64,000 bases of DNA, from contig BGZK01001244.1 of the NCBI GenBank assembly GCA_005406025.1, forward strand, positions 62,001 through 126,000, given 5' to 3'. The notes under the pieces were generated by a model that saw only the letters and a program-made list of their open reading frames with translations, was not told where the DNA came from and did no database searches. Positions 13,201-22,329 of the stretch are shown here, piece after piece. The position numbers and the translations under genes are program-made. Position 1 is the first letter of the stretch, and every line of letters begins with the position of its first letter. This DNA is from Eumeta japonica (taxonomy: Eukaryota > Arthropoda > Insecta > Lepidoptera > Psychidae).

Positions 13201-16200
13201 AATGTAATTTATATCATAGTTTGATATCACTTTCTACTATCCGTTAAGGCGCGTCCATCGGTGTCAAAGTTTAGGCGATCCACTGCAAGGGTACGCACTC
13301 CCACTATCTTATATCAGATTGAGGGACTAGGTGATGATCGGGTGTCAGTTGGGAGAATAATTATTAAAGACCTTCATCATTAGCTCATTGTCGACGTCCG
13401 CAGGCTCGACGTGCTTCGTAGGCGGCAATACGATACAAATAATAATTTATAATGTTAAATATGCACAAAATACAATAGAAAACGACTTAATACAACTTCT
13501 CGGACTTAAGTTGATATCTCATCACTTAACTCTCCTACTCAAAGATCACATGAACATAAGTTAGCGCCACTTACGTTCGTTCTAAAATAACGGTCTCATG
13601 AAAACCATTAAAACTCTGTGACGAAATTCCAACAGACACCAGCGATTTTCTTGTTTTACAATTATTGATTTATTGCATTTCATTATATTCTTTAGTTTTA
13701 AATGATAGATTACACAATACGGTATATTATAAAGTTTTTGAGATCGCACTCAAAAAGGTCTCATTTGAAACCGCGCTAAAAGGAATTGGGAAAAAATTTT
13801 TCTAGAATATTGTTTCTACGTAATTTTCTGTAGACACATACAAAACTTGAATAATTTGAACGATTTTCTTAGTAATAAAGAGTTTATCATTATATATTAT
13901 TAATTGGCATCAATTATGTAATAAAGTTTATTATGACTTTTTGTTTATATTGGATTACTAGCTTCTGCCCGGACTCCGCCCACGTAGACATAAACCGATG
14001 AAAATCTGCTTTTTGGACGGGATTTGCGTAAAATCCGTTCTTAATGAGCGTCTACGTTTCGAGAGGATTAACTATGTCAAAATTCAAGTCAATCGGATCT
14101 ATAGATTCAGAGACAATGTGATGATTCAGCCAGTCAGTTAGTGGTATTTCGCTTATATATTTTTATTAGAGATTTATAAATTCAAAATTTAATTGCAATC
14201 TAATTTCAAATTTAATCGTTACTTAATTTATTAAAAAAATATGTCTGCTTTTTAAATACGCGCTATGAAATTTTCAACTCTTACATTCCAGAGTTTAACA
14301 TTATACCTAAGAAGGTGGCCATCTAAACAGTCATTTGATATCCAATTTTCATCATTTAGATATGTCCTTATCGTCTGTCTTATAATTCTATCTTGTAACA
14401 CCTTAATATCCTGTCTAATTAAATATTAAAAATAACAGTTTAATTAAATCGTGAATTGTAGCAGAATATAAATGATACGCTAACTAAGTAACATTGTTCT
14501 TTATTAATACCTATAATACTTATATTGTCTCAATGACACACTCCTCATGGCATGTCTATAAAGAATTAAGAATAATAGAATAAAATAATTTGTAAGGGTT
14601 TGGTGTATGCATATACCTAACGAGTTACACGTTAAAATAATTATGACGTAACTGACATTTTATACATGGCTGAATGTTAATCTATTTATTTAGCAACGGC
14701 TCGTGCGGTTTGATGTCGCACAAATTACGTTTTACGAAATCTGTTTCATTACATGTTTCGTAATTCTACACTACATTGACGTGTATGGTGTGCATTTTTA
14801 AAGTGCCGAAAGTTTTTGAATCCAAGAATCTCGGACGTTCGTTATTTAAAATAGATTATTCTTGAATATAAAATGATATGGAGCGCGAAATTATATGCTA
14901 CTCTATTGGAATTGATGACGTAACTTGCCGTAGTGAATTAAATAACAAAAAATTCTGATCAGTCATCGTGTGAATGTTTATTAAAAATATATTTACTATG
15001 CTACTGAAATTATATTTCCTTTGTCACGTCAAGAGAAACATATCGGAGTGTACTTTTAGCAAAAGATGCTTTGATGTAACATATTATGAAGTTATTACTG
15101 TCAGAAATTATCATAATATTGTAAAAATGGCATATGGGTATTATTCCTGTTTATTTTGGCAACAGTCTAATAAACACGTGTGTAGTGTCCAATTCGGTTA
15201 GTCATTCATTGTATTCACGTCATTAGCACGTATTATGAACATGCCTAACAAATATTAAGCCGTAATAAATATTTGCGTATTTATTATACAGGAATTTCTG
15301 AAAACTGATATTGGACACTGTTGTTTCTATCATTGTACAATATTGTTTATTCAAGCTTCAATAACGAAGTATAATTTCGTAAATGTGTAATTTAATATAT
15401 ACATGCATTTTGTATATAATTGCTTTTTAGTTAGAGGACATCGGGTCTTGTAAAATTTCATTAGACCTCATTTAAATTGAGGGAGGTGTAATTAAAAATC
15501 TTACGTTAACTTTTAAAGAATCCAGATTATTATATGAATAATAAAAGATACATATATTTATCTTTTACTTAGAACAATTATTATCTTTTAACTACAACAA
15601 AGCAATGTTCATTACAGCCTAAATTATATTAAATTTAAATAAATGTGTTGTATTATTTTTCTGCTTTATAAAAAATAAATTTAGTCTTTTAACAACTATA
15701 GCCTAAATTTCACGTGAAGGTCAGGGGGTCTCATTAAATCTCAAAAATTAAAATAAAAAAGGCCCATATAATTAATGGATGTTCCCTTATTACTTGAGCA
15801 TTAAAAACGTGTATATGACAATATTGCATATGGCATTTCTTTCCATCTACAAAGTTTCCTTTAAAGTTTAAATTTATTTATTTTTATATATTTATCATTT
15901 GGTCGGAGCCAGTTTCAACTGCTAACTTCACACCAGCTCCGATTTTTTTTTATTTCTCCGAAACCTTCGCGAATACGCTAACAGATTTCTTTTGGTTCAC
16001 CCAAGTTTGTTCTATGTTATTTTAAGCTCTGATCCGAAGGAGAGTCATGGTAATAGCTCCTAATTTATGTTTATTTCCATTATTTTGTAAAATAAAAAGC
16101 AAGGCAGTATAACGATGTAATAAGGTTCCTTGTTAGTGCCCTTCTCATAATACATTCTTAAGGGTTTATAATAATAATTTACGTTTAAATGAAAAACTGA

Positions 16201-19200
16201 CTACACAATACAAAAAAAATCTTTGACGTTCAAACAGATTTAATTAATTATGTGCGTAGTATTTGTTATTTAGACCTTCCCTAGCACATATTGTAGAACC
16301 ATTTCGGAAGAACATGTCATCAAAAAAAATACCATCAAATTCGGTTCTTAAACAACAGAGTTTTACATTAAATACATCGCACGAATTAAAAATCTTCGCT
16401 ATACTTTCGAAGTCGGTTAAAGACGTAATGTATTTCTAAAGGATCCCAGGTACCGAACATCGGTAACGCGCCACCAGCGTCACCAAACGGCGGGGCGGGC
16501 GCACGACGTCCCGTATCGCGGAGTTTTCTCTCGCACGAATCCGGCTAAATAGAGTGAAAATACACGGCCGTGGCCGACGTCTCGTGACGGTCCCCCGTGA
16601 CGCCGAGTGACATATGAAAATTCACGGATTTCGCAATCGGTCATGCTTCGGCGGGCCGCGTACGTAAGCGGGCGTGTACAGTCGCGAACGAAAGTCGTAG
16701 TGTGAAAAATGATGACATGAAATTTTTCTATTGAATCCGAAGGCCCGTCTGTTTGAAATAATTGCGGTCGGGGGAAACCTCGCACTAATCTTTTAGGTTA
16801 AATTTAGAGAATATAATTTTACGTAAAATTTATTTTCATACGTTATATATCAATGAGTTAGATGTCGATCATCACGCCATTAAAGAACACCGCGTTGATT
16901 ATGGTTGACATTATAAGTAATATGTCTGATTTGAACTCGATAGGGTTGATGCCATAACGAAATATTTATCAACGGTCATTTATCGCAGCCTGTACATAGG
17001 TATTTCACAGCGACATGTCATTTCTATCCGCTATCATCAGCCGTTAACGTGCTCGTCGAGGTTTTTTATTTGTCATCGTTTTTTATCATTAACACTTTTG
17101 TCGGCCACTGCACCGGCTTGTTCTCCGAACGCAAAGAAAGCATAAATAATGACAGATTATAGCACAACAAATCCTACGGTGACTCATTTCTCAGAGGAGT
17201 TACGTACAAAAGACTTTTGCTATATCGAAGGCTTCGTTGACAATGCTATTGTCCTGTTACTAAAACTGGCTTTGATGCAATGCATTCAGCGAACTGTAAC
17301 AAGTTTAGAGGAAATGTAGCAAAATTGTGGGCCCGAAAAATTGTTATTTAGAAAAGGTAAATTAAACTATGTACTTGTGCCAGGGTTTGATCGCCCCAAT
17401 GCCAAGACATACCCTTTTATAATCTTTTTGTTTAAGACTGAGCGGCCGTTGGTTTAAGTTGGCTTAAGTTAGAAACTCATCGGACAATTGTCCCGTGGCC
17501 GGGATCGAACCCGCTACATCCCGATTCGAAGGCGACGTCCCTCAACCGCTGAGTCGCCGCCGTTTTTACTATAATAAAGTAAAATCAAAAAAATATAGCA
17601 ATAATTTGTTATAGCTAATGTCTTATTTCTGTTTGTAGTATCGGATTGTTCAATCGTCCCGCTGTTGAGGTGTGCCTTTCCATATTCTCTTTATTTCTAA
17701 TTGTGCAGCATGAAAATTAAGCCCCCCGTGCTGGCCCAACGCACGTCCAGCAGGTGCAGCAACCCCCGCTGACGATTAATCACCGATGCGATATCAGCTT
17801 CCGAGATTGACTCTGCGCACTGACCGTGTCACGGAGCGTATTTTAATTACGCACAAATTGAAATTTCATTCGCCCGTAGTGAAAATCGAATCTTGTATCT
17901 TTCAGTTTGAAGACGAAGTTCTAAACCACGATCCCCTTTTTATTTTCCTCCCATACCTTCTTTTTTCCTTTTCAATCGATCACTACGACCTTTATTCTTG
18001 TTACACGCGACCTGATAATTTCACTTGTCAAGGTGAACATGATGTTATCATTCATCATCAAACGAAAGCATAATTTGTATGCATGCATTACATGCGAGCA
18101 CTGACAAGCAATGTAGACCACTGCTAGCATTCACATCTCCCGTTTCGCGGTCGTGTTTGCTTACCACTAGACCAGAGAAACATGTGGGTCTCTCTGGTCT
18201 AGTGGTAAGCTTCTCATTATTTTCAAGCTTACACCTCCTTTCTGAAAGGGTAGGCAGAGACCTCCGCGTCTCTCTCCCTCCACAAGTCCAATACCTCTTT
18301 TGCTTCACTGATACCCGTCAATCAGTCGTTCATTTGACCCTTCTTCTTCTATATGCCACAAGATTGGTACGGTTGTTTTGACGTGTAAAACAACTACTGC
18401 CTACGCGAAATGGTATTAGTTTCCGACTGAATTGACCTATTTTACGACTTTACGTACAAAGCACCCTTTAATTTACATTGAATGGAATTGGACGTCGGAT
18501 AAAATAAATCGTGCTAATGTTGGGTATTATAGATAAAATAATAACGATGAAATATCTCGATATTTAAATTACAAATTTATTGCAATATTTCATTAAACAC
18601 GTCTGCGACTTCACTGACGCAAACATAGAATAATTTTGATAATATCTGATATCTAAATCAAACTATATTGAACAGAAAGTGCAAACAGAAACACAAATGA
18701 CGGTATAATTTTATATTTTATAACATCATTTTTATCGTTCACTACTTAAAGAGTGCCAAATGGACCCTATTACTAAGATTCCCCTGTATGTTTGTCCGTT
18801 TTTCTGTCAGTGATGTATCTTTTGAACCGCAATAGGTAGACACTTGAAATTTTCATATAGTGCGAATTATTGTAGCCACTATAGCAGCAAATAAAACAAA
18901 TTAAAAAATACAAGTGGTCTCCAGAAAAGAAACTTGTTTTTTTTTCGGCATTTTGTTTCTATCTTAATAATAGCAATAATAGTAAACGCTTACATAGTTA
19001 TAACGCATGTGCTCTTGCGTGTAAGTGGAAAAATTGATTGTTTACCAAACAATTTTTAGAATTGCGTAGTGTTAACGCTAGGACGGAACGCTTCGTGTGA
19101 GAGTTCGGCTAGCACTTGGCCAGTTATCTATATTAATTTCGATAGAGAGCGAAAAAATAATTGCAAGTATTTCAGCAATTTTAATGGTGGTAGATGATAA

Positions 19201-19481
19201 CATTATTTCATATTCTTTTGAGCAAAGCTTTACTTTGCGGTTTATTATCAAGCGCATACCTGCAACTTATAGTAGCATGCAGCATGCGCAAGATTAATGA
19301 TAGCACTCGCTTAGTCGATCGAGATCTATCGATCCTCTCCGATCTAAATTCACGTTAGAAGAGATCGGTAGTGGCAGAACACATCCGAGGATCTATGGGT
19401 TGCATGCAGCATGTTACTGCGCGTTACGGGCGAGCGCCTCAATTACATCAATCACACTTTATTTACCTTTTGCAGTGACAT
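7089..19481 (-). CDS. Pro-resilin-like RR-2 cuticular protein, five coding exons
   Basis: Joining complement 19467-19481, 11673-11963, 9573-9708, 8185-8301 and 7089-7207 gives 678 nt, a 225-residue protein plus stop, with all splice phases in agreement. Residues 1 to about 18 (MSLQK, VVPLILLATL, then TRC) are a signal peptide. Residues 50-80 are heptad-like GYGTPST/GFGAPST repeats, followed by a Gly/Asp/Asn/His stretch. Residues 106-168 are an extended Rebers-Riddiford domain of RR-2 type (YEFGYSVKDALSGNDYD at the start, ADVRYEGEA at the end), the chitin-binding fold of arthropod cuticle. RPSDSYGPP at 177-185 and a Tyr/Gly/Pro-rich tail to GPPGYH resemble the elastic repeats of insect pro-resilin. 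The expected role is a secreted, tyrosine-crosslinkable elastic component of chitinous cuticle. The family assignment rests on visible motifs; true resilin versus another glycine-rich RR-2 protein is not settled. A very short first coding exon before a long intron is usual for cuticle genes. Confidence 0.9.
7208..8184. repeat. Intron 4 of the cuticle gene, with SINE and retroelement remnants
   Basis: At about 7365-7440 the motif ATAAATGCGAAAGT followed by CACGCCTCAACCGG resembles the 3' end of retroelements common in Lepidoptera. At 7482-7492 the minus strand carries GGTTCGAATCC, a perfect RNA polymerase III B box, with an A-box-like stretch near 7525-7545 (TCTGGAGGAATGATCA). This looks like a tRNA-derived SINE remnant rather than a functional tRNA, because no acceptor stem can be paired. 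Confidence 0.55.
8185..8301 (-). CDS. Exon 4: end of RR-2 domain and a resilin-type repeat
   Basis: The acceptor ATATTCCAG lies before 8301, and the two first bases complete a split Val codon from exon 3. The reading is VNYHADWRTGFHADVRYEGE, continuing AKYPEY, which closes the RR-2 consensus (Y-AD--GF-ADV-YEGEA-YP). It then passes into NARPSDSYGPPQ, close to the repeat motif of insect pro-resilin. The donor is CAAA|GTATAT, a weaker but acceptable GT site leaving phase 1. Its phase and motif fit on both sides are what establish the exon. Confidence 0.93.
8302..9572. other. Intron 3 of the cuticle gene
   Basis: Mostly AT-rich with no exon seen. A short piece near 8740-8765 (GGACTCGCACTTGGCTG) belongs to the dispersed family also found at 10.5, 27.1 and 51.8 kb. 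Around 9170-9450 the DNA is GC-rich (GGGGCCC motifs) but has no open frame worth calling. Confidence 0.5.
9573..9708 (-). CDS. Exon 3: first two-thirds of the RR-2 chitin-binding domain
   Basis: The exon lies between acceptor TTTTCTCAG|CCC and donor ATCG|GTAAGA. It has 136 nt, enters in phase 0 and leaves one base for the next codon. The product runs PKSYEFGYSVKDALSG, then NDYDRKEVSDGN and VRGEYRVHLPDGRVQI. This is the canonical RR-2 pattern with conserved Tyr/Phe positions and the GEY, LPDGR and VQI blocks. It is below the usual ORF length cut-off and is recognised only by its motif. Confidence 0.95.
9775..10595 (-). repeat. Dispersed lepidopteran repeat copy in intron 2
   Basis: Read on the plus strand, the copy runs from GGCATGTAACGTAGATAAAT near 9823 to TACGGAACCCTCTCC and a degenerate 'cactagtccgg' end near 10585. 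The same landmarks in the same order occur at 34.0-34.9 kb. In the opposite orientation they occur at 51.75-52.47 and 55.9-56.5 kb. No coding capacity is visible. The family identity is not established, but its ends match a repeat I know to be widespread in Lepidoptera. Confidence 0.6.
11673..11963 (-). CDS. Exon 2: signal peptide core and Gly-Tyr-Pro repeat domain
   Basis: The acceptor TTTCCAG|GTTGTT lies just above 11963 and the donor GTG|GTGAGC at 11673-11672, giving 97 codons in phase 0. It encodes residues 6-102: the hydrophobic core VVPLILLATL, a His/Ser-rich segment, then the repeat block. The repeats come from a 21-bp tandem unit at about 11755-11835, each unit coding GYGTPST or a variant. 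Reading through the donor reaches a stop after VSK at 11661, so the open frame ends four codons past the true exon boundary. Confidence 0.9.
12763..12804. mobile_element. 42-bp perfect palindrome flanked by 8-bp direct repeats
   Basis: The inserted block begins CATTGAGGTAATATGTACGT and is an exact inverted repeat about a two-base centre (AA at 12783-12784). Its ends are CA...TG. On both sides lies ATCCTATT (12755-12762 and 12805-12812), an exact 8-bp direct repeat. Eight-base target duplications are typical of hAT transposons. The simplest reading is an ultra-short nonautonomous insertion made only of terminal inverted repeats. It lies in intron 1 of the cuticle gene. Confidence 0.65.
13135..13200 (+). 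repeat. Fragment of the 51.75-kb dispersed family
   Basis: The motif GCCGGTTAAGTGCGACACGG followed by a degenerate 'agtattccgtac' is the 5' landmark of the family, in plus orientation. The rest of the element is not recognisable here. Confidence 0.5.
13955..14165 (+). repeat. Non-LTR retrotransposon 3'-end copy
   Basis: It begins TACTAGCTTCTGCCCGGACT and contains 'tcaagtcaatcggatct' followed by a run into ATATTTTTATTAGAGA. This order is that of a well-known lepidopteran LINE 3' end ('tactagctttTGCCCG... ccaaatttca... atattagtagga'). About 200 bp remain with no coding frame. Confidence 0.65.
14166..16440. other. AT-rich part of intron 1, nothing specific seen
   Basis: Low-complexity AT-rich DNA with short chance frames only. 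No splice-bounded coding exon or clear repeat boundary was recognised. Confidence 0.4.
16445..16790. promoter_or_regulatory. GC/CpG-rich island in intron 1
   Basis: About 350 bp stand out from the AT-rich intron by dense CpG (GGCGGGGCGGGCGCACGACG, GGCCGTGGCCGACGTC, GGGCCGCGTACG). A 101-codon minus-strand frame here shows no domain and is a likely by-product of GC content. It could be an intronic enhancer, a promoter or an exotic repeat; the sequence alone does not decide. Confidence 0.35.
17430..17566 (-). repeat. tRNA-derived SINE
   Basis: On the minus strand GGCGACTCAGCGGTTGAGG (A-box-like) is followed about 30 bp later by GGGTTCGATCCC at 17512-17501, an exact B box. The tail continues through GACAATTGTCCGATGAG. 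The spacing matches a tRNA head, but no paired acceptor stem is evident. It is a SINE insertion in intron 1 rather than a tRNA gene. Confidence 0.75.
18159..18210. repeat. Inverted pair of tRNA-like A boxes forming a hairpin
   Basis: GCTTACCACTAGACCAGAGA at 18159-18178 is exactly reverse complementary to 18191-18210, with a 12-base spacer. The right arm, read on the plus strand, carries TGGTCTAGTGGTAAGC, which resembles a tRNA A box. To the right, 'gaaagggtaggcagagacc' (about 18245-18263) is a motif seen in lepidopteran SINEs. Two SINE heads inserted head-to-head would explain this. Confidence 0.6.
18755..18910 (+). repeat. Dispersed-family fragment ('CCCTATTACTAAGATTCC')
   Basis: GGACCCTATTACTAAGATTC, then TGTTTGTCCG/TTTTTCTGTCAG and 'ttgaaattttcatatag' follow the order of one end of a common lepidopteran repeat. 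Degenerate and noncoding. Confidence 0.55.
19322..19436 (-). repeat. Solo Penelope-type terminal repeat next to cuticle exon 1
   Basis: The series GATCTATCGATCCTCTCCGA, GGCAGAACACATCCGAGGAT and GGGTTGCATGCAGCATGTTA matches, in order and orientation, the 22190-22317 terminal region of the Penelope-like element (GATATCTGTCAATCCTCTCA and so on). It is diverged. It ends 30 bp from the splice donor of exon 1 of the cuticle gene, inside intron 1. Confidence 0.65.
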
Positions 19482-19533
19482 TTCGTTTTCTTCCAATTGT
19501 CCTGTAGGCGGGCGTAAACGTGTTGTCTGTGAT
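19467..19533 (-). CDS. Exon 1 of the resilin-like gene: 5' leader plus MSLQK start
   Basis: On the minus strand a pyrimidine-rich TTTTGTTTTCAG precedes 19533, and ATG lies at 19481-19479 with G at -3. Five codons, MSLQK, follow before the donor AAG|GTAAAT (GT at 19466-19465). Splicing in phase 0 to 11963 completes a typical signal peptide, which is why this start was chosen. The frame stays open upstream of the ATG to the acceptor, so an extra N-terminal extension cannot be excluded, but it would bury the signal peptide. The CAG at 19536-19534 could instead be the initiator of a TATA-poor promoter, since TATAGTTT lies about 28 bp upstream; the leader would then be about 53 nt, normal for cuticle genes. 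Confidence 0.75.
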
Positions 19534-21024
19534 CTGAAAACAAAACCGTACGTGGAAACTATACATTTAGCTTGACGTGCGCAAACTGTATATAAGCTGG
19601 TTAAATACGAAAAAAATTCTCAGAGAAAGCATAATATTGAACCTGAAATATCTACGTTTAGTCTAATCTAGTCGACTACAGTAAGATAATGAAAAATAAT
19701 TTAAAAATTAAGCAAATAACCTTATTAGATTAGTATATTAAAAGAAAAAAGTGCTAATTTATAGGTAGTTACAATATAAAGGCGTTGTATTATGAAGATC
19801 TAAGAATAGAAATAGAGTACATAATAAAAATGTTGGTGTACTAAAGTAAAAAAAGGTTACCTTTTTGACATCAATAAAGTAAAAGACAGCAACATTCGAA
19901 AGTAAATACAAAACCGTCCAAGGTTGCACCGCGTGCGCAGGGTTCCGTGTCATCACATATTTTTTTAAATTATTTATTTATATATTTATGAAGAAAAAAA
20001 GGGATTTTTTTCATTTAGGTCTAGATTCTCAACACAAGCCCGCCTCGCGCTTGACCGATTATTATTTATATTACTTTAAATTTTGCTCTATAATGAAGCT
20101 AGTTGTGGTAACGTATTTACGATACAACAAAAACAAAAAAAAAATTAATTAAAACATCATCCATCAATGTTTTCGTGCGAGCTCGTCAGTTTTTGCTACT
20201 CAGAACTTGGCCCCTTTTTAATATGCCATCGAGTCGGTATAACATTTATTTGGTATGGTGTAGTACAACATACCGATGCCATTTCTAAATAAATAAGGTT
20301 TTCTAGGTCGGCCCTTGCCAACCATGCCTTCGCATACGTTCGCTTCACATTCGGAGATATCTTAATGCACATTTTCGCTTCGCCGTTTAACCACCATGTA
20401 AACCTTATTGTCATGACGAACTGAATGCAATCCCATGGCTGGCCCGGAAAGAGCCATAGAACAATGCAGAGTGAAAACGAGATTCCGAGATTTATCCGTT
20501 ATCTAATTTCCACGTAATCCTTGTCTTAATTTAAGATACAATCAAAAGGTGCCCATACGCTTTGTTGGTATGTAGCTAGCTAATACATTAGTTGAACCGG
20601 CGACGTTGTTCTGCCCTTTCCGGTAGATGGCGTGCGTGTAAAATATATAACTACTGCTCCATCGCGTGAAAATAGAATGAATTTCTTTATATTTTACGTG
20701 AGGTCGAATGCCTATCGATAGTGCGAACCCTTAATTTGTAAAAATACATAACACCTATATACCGTTAGCTATGAACATTGGTATATATCTACCAAATTTC
20801 AACCAAATTTCATAGCGAACGGTTGAACGGTTCAAAAGTTGATGAACGGCAGCGCCATCTATCGGCGAGTTATAACAAAATGGATAGCTATTCTAATGTG
20901 TGAGATGTTAATTCGCGGAAATCCATAATAGACGCTTGCCTGCAACATGCATTCACATGCAGCATGCAACCCACCGCTGACCGCTGGTGAACAAAATTAA
21001 AGATGTTGTTCTTCCAAATAATAT

Positions 21025-21748
21025 CAAATTAATCTCATTCGAGTTAGACAATTTGTTTACTAATATGCCTTATAGAGAAGCCTAACAATTATAAAAGATT
21101 AGTTGTAAAAAAAACTACGTCCAGACGAGAAGGACGATATCTTAAAATTAAAGGGATTGTGCATGACTCAAAATTATTTCCGTTGTAATAATCAATTTTA
21201 TATACAAAAGGAGGATCTAGCTAAGGGTTCACCTTTATGCCCATTAATGGCCGAAATTTTTATGAATGAATTCGAAAATAAGCACATAATAGACAATTAT
21301 AGTATTCTGTATTATTTTAGATATGTAGACGATACTATCATATGTTGGCTGGGTAATTCGACGGCATTACATTAATACTATACACCCCAAAATCCAATTT
21401 AAACTCGAGAAAGTAATAAATAATTCAATTTTTTTTTTTGATTTGGCTATAACTAGAAAAAATAATAGACATTAATTTAAAATACACAGAGAACCCACTT
21501 ACACAGTTACTACAATACCCGTTTCTTCTTGCCATCCACGGCAACACAAGTTGGCGGCTTATAAATCTATGATACATGGGTTATTCACCATACCCCTGAA
21601 CAAACAGAATTTTTCATTGGAATTAAATACCATTTACAATATATCATTGACAAACGGATACAGTAAAAAATGTATCGATGTACTCACTAATAAAAAACAA
21701 AAAAGTATTATAAAGAACAGTATATATCCAACACAATCGAAAGACTAA
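21025..21748 (+). pseudogene. Penelope-like reverse transcriptase, broken
   Basis: In succession the frames give ELDNLFTNMP (motif A aspartate kept), LAKGSPLCPLMAEIFMNEFE (motif B) and YYFRYVDDTIIC (motif C, catalytic YVDD kept). They continue with FDLAITRKNNRH, then SSCHPRQHKLAAYKSMI, the His-Pro...His-Lys region typical of Penelope enzymes. The intact stretch 21157-21375 ends at a stop; 21551-21748 resumes in another frame. The enzyme would have copied element RNA into DNA using a chromosomal nick as primer. Stops near 21085, 21375 and 21749 make this copy inactive. Confidence 0.85.
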
Positions 21749-21786
21749 AAGAAATATGTATCTAGTTTGACATATTATGGTAGAAT

Positions 21787-22115
21787 TTGGGAAAAAAATA
21801 CAAAAAAATATTAAAAAAACATAACATTTATACGGCATTTAAAACAAACAACAATTTAAGAACTTTATGTAACAATAAAGATAAATTACATAGTAATAAA
21901 ACATCCAGAATTTATAAATTAACTTGTGATGAATGTAAATCGATATATATATATATATATATAGGACAAACCGGACGTTGTTTTGAAACTAGATACAAAG
22001 AACATATTTCAGCCTTTAAAAATAGTAAGTCAGACAAATCCCATTTTGCTTAAAATTTAATAGAAACCGGTCATAATTTTCCTAAGGATGTGCCTGGTTG
22101 GCATGAAACGTAGAA
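21787..22115 (+). pseudogene. Penelope-like GIY-YIG endonuclease domain, broken
   Basis: The frame reads KTSRIYKLTCDECKS, a run of IY repeats, then IGQTGRCFETRYKEHISAFK and SDKSHFA before a stop; beyond it NLIETGHNFPKD still matches the family. This is the GIY-YIG nuclease with the Cys-X2-Cys insertion usual in animal Penelope elements. The GIY-YIG strand coincides with a (TA)n tract at 21942-21962, so the motif normally read SIYIGQTGR has been lengthened to SIYIYIYIGQTGR. The lengthened strand and downstream stop suggest loss of activity. Confidence 0.85.
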
Positions 22116-22329
22116 ATTAAGTACGTAAAAATTAATAATATAACGATTATTGGAATAAGTTCATTAAAAATTGTCACTAGCTTAGGTGTTAGATATCTGT
22201 CAATCCTCTCAAATCAATATTCAATTCTTTGGTTAGGGATTCGTAGCGGAAGAACAGATTCGAGGGTCAGTGGTGGGTTGCATGCTGCATGTTAATGCAT
22301 GTTGCAGGCAAGCGTCTAAAATGCATAGC

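Larger units (their letters stand above)
20930..22317 (+). mobile_element. Decayed Penelope-like element with inverted terminal repeats
   Basis: A roughly 53-bp arm at 20930-20982 (begins AGACGCTTGCCTGCAACATG) is reverse complementary, with a few mismatches, to 22265-22317. Between them lie, in order, reverse transcriptase motifs and a GIY-YIG endonuclease, the domain order that defines Penelope-like elements. Frames are broken by stops and shifts, so it is dead. Related terminal sequence extends 5' to about 20800 and recurs at 19.32 and 27.2 kb. Confidence 0.85.

Noticed and set aside
16480..16785. 101-codon minus-strand frame
   Set aside because: Explained by high GC content; no domain, no start context and no splice support.
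17495..17566. Possible tRNA gene
   Set aside because: A and B boxes are present but there is no paired acceptor stem or anticodon arm; a SINE head fits better.
21940..21965. CRISPR-like or other regularly spaced arrays
   Set aside because: All arrays seen are microsatellites or tandem duplications; no repeat-spacer structure exists, and the organism is an animal.
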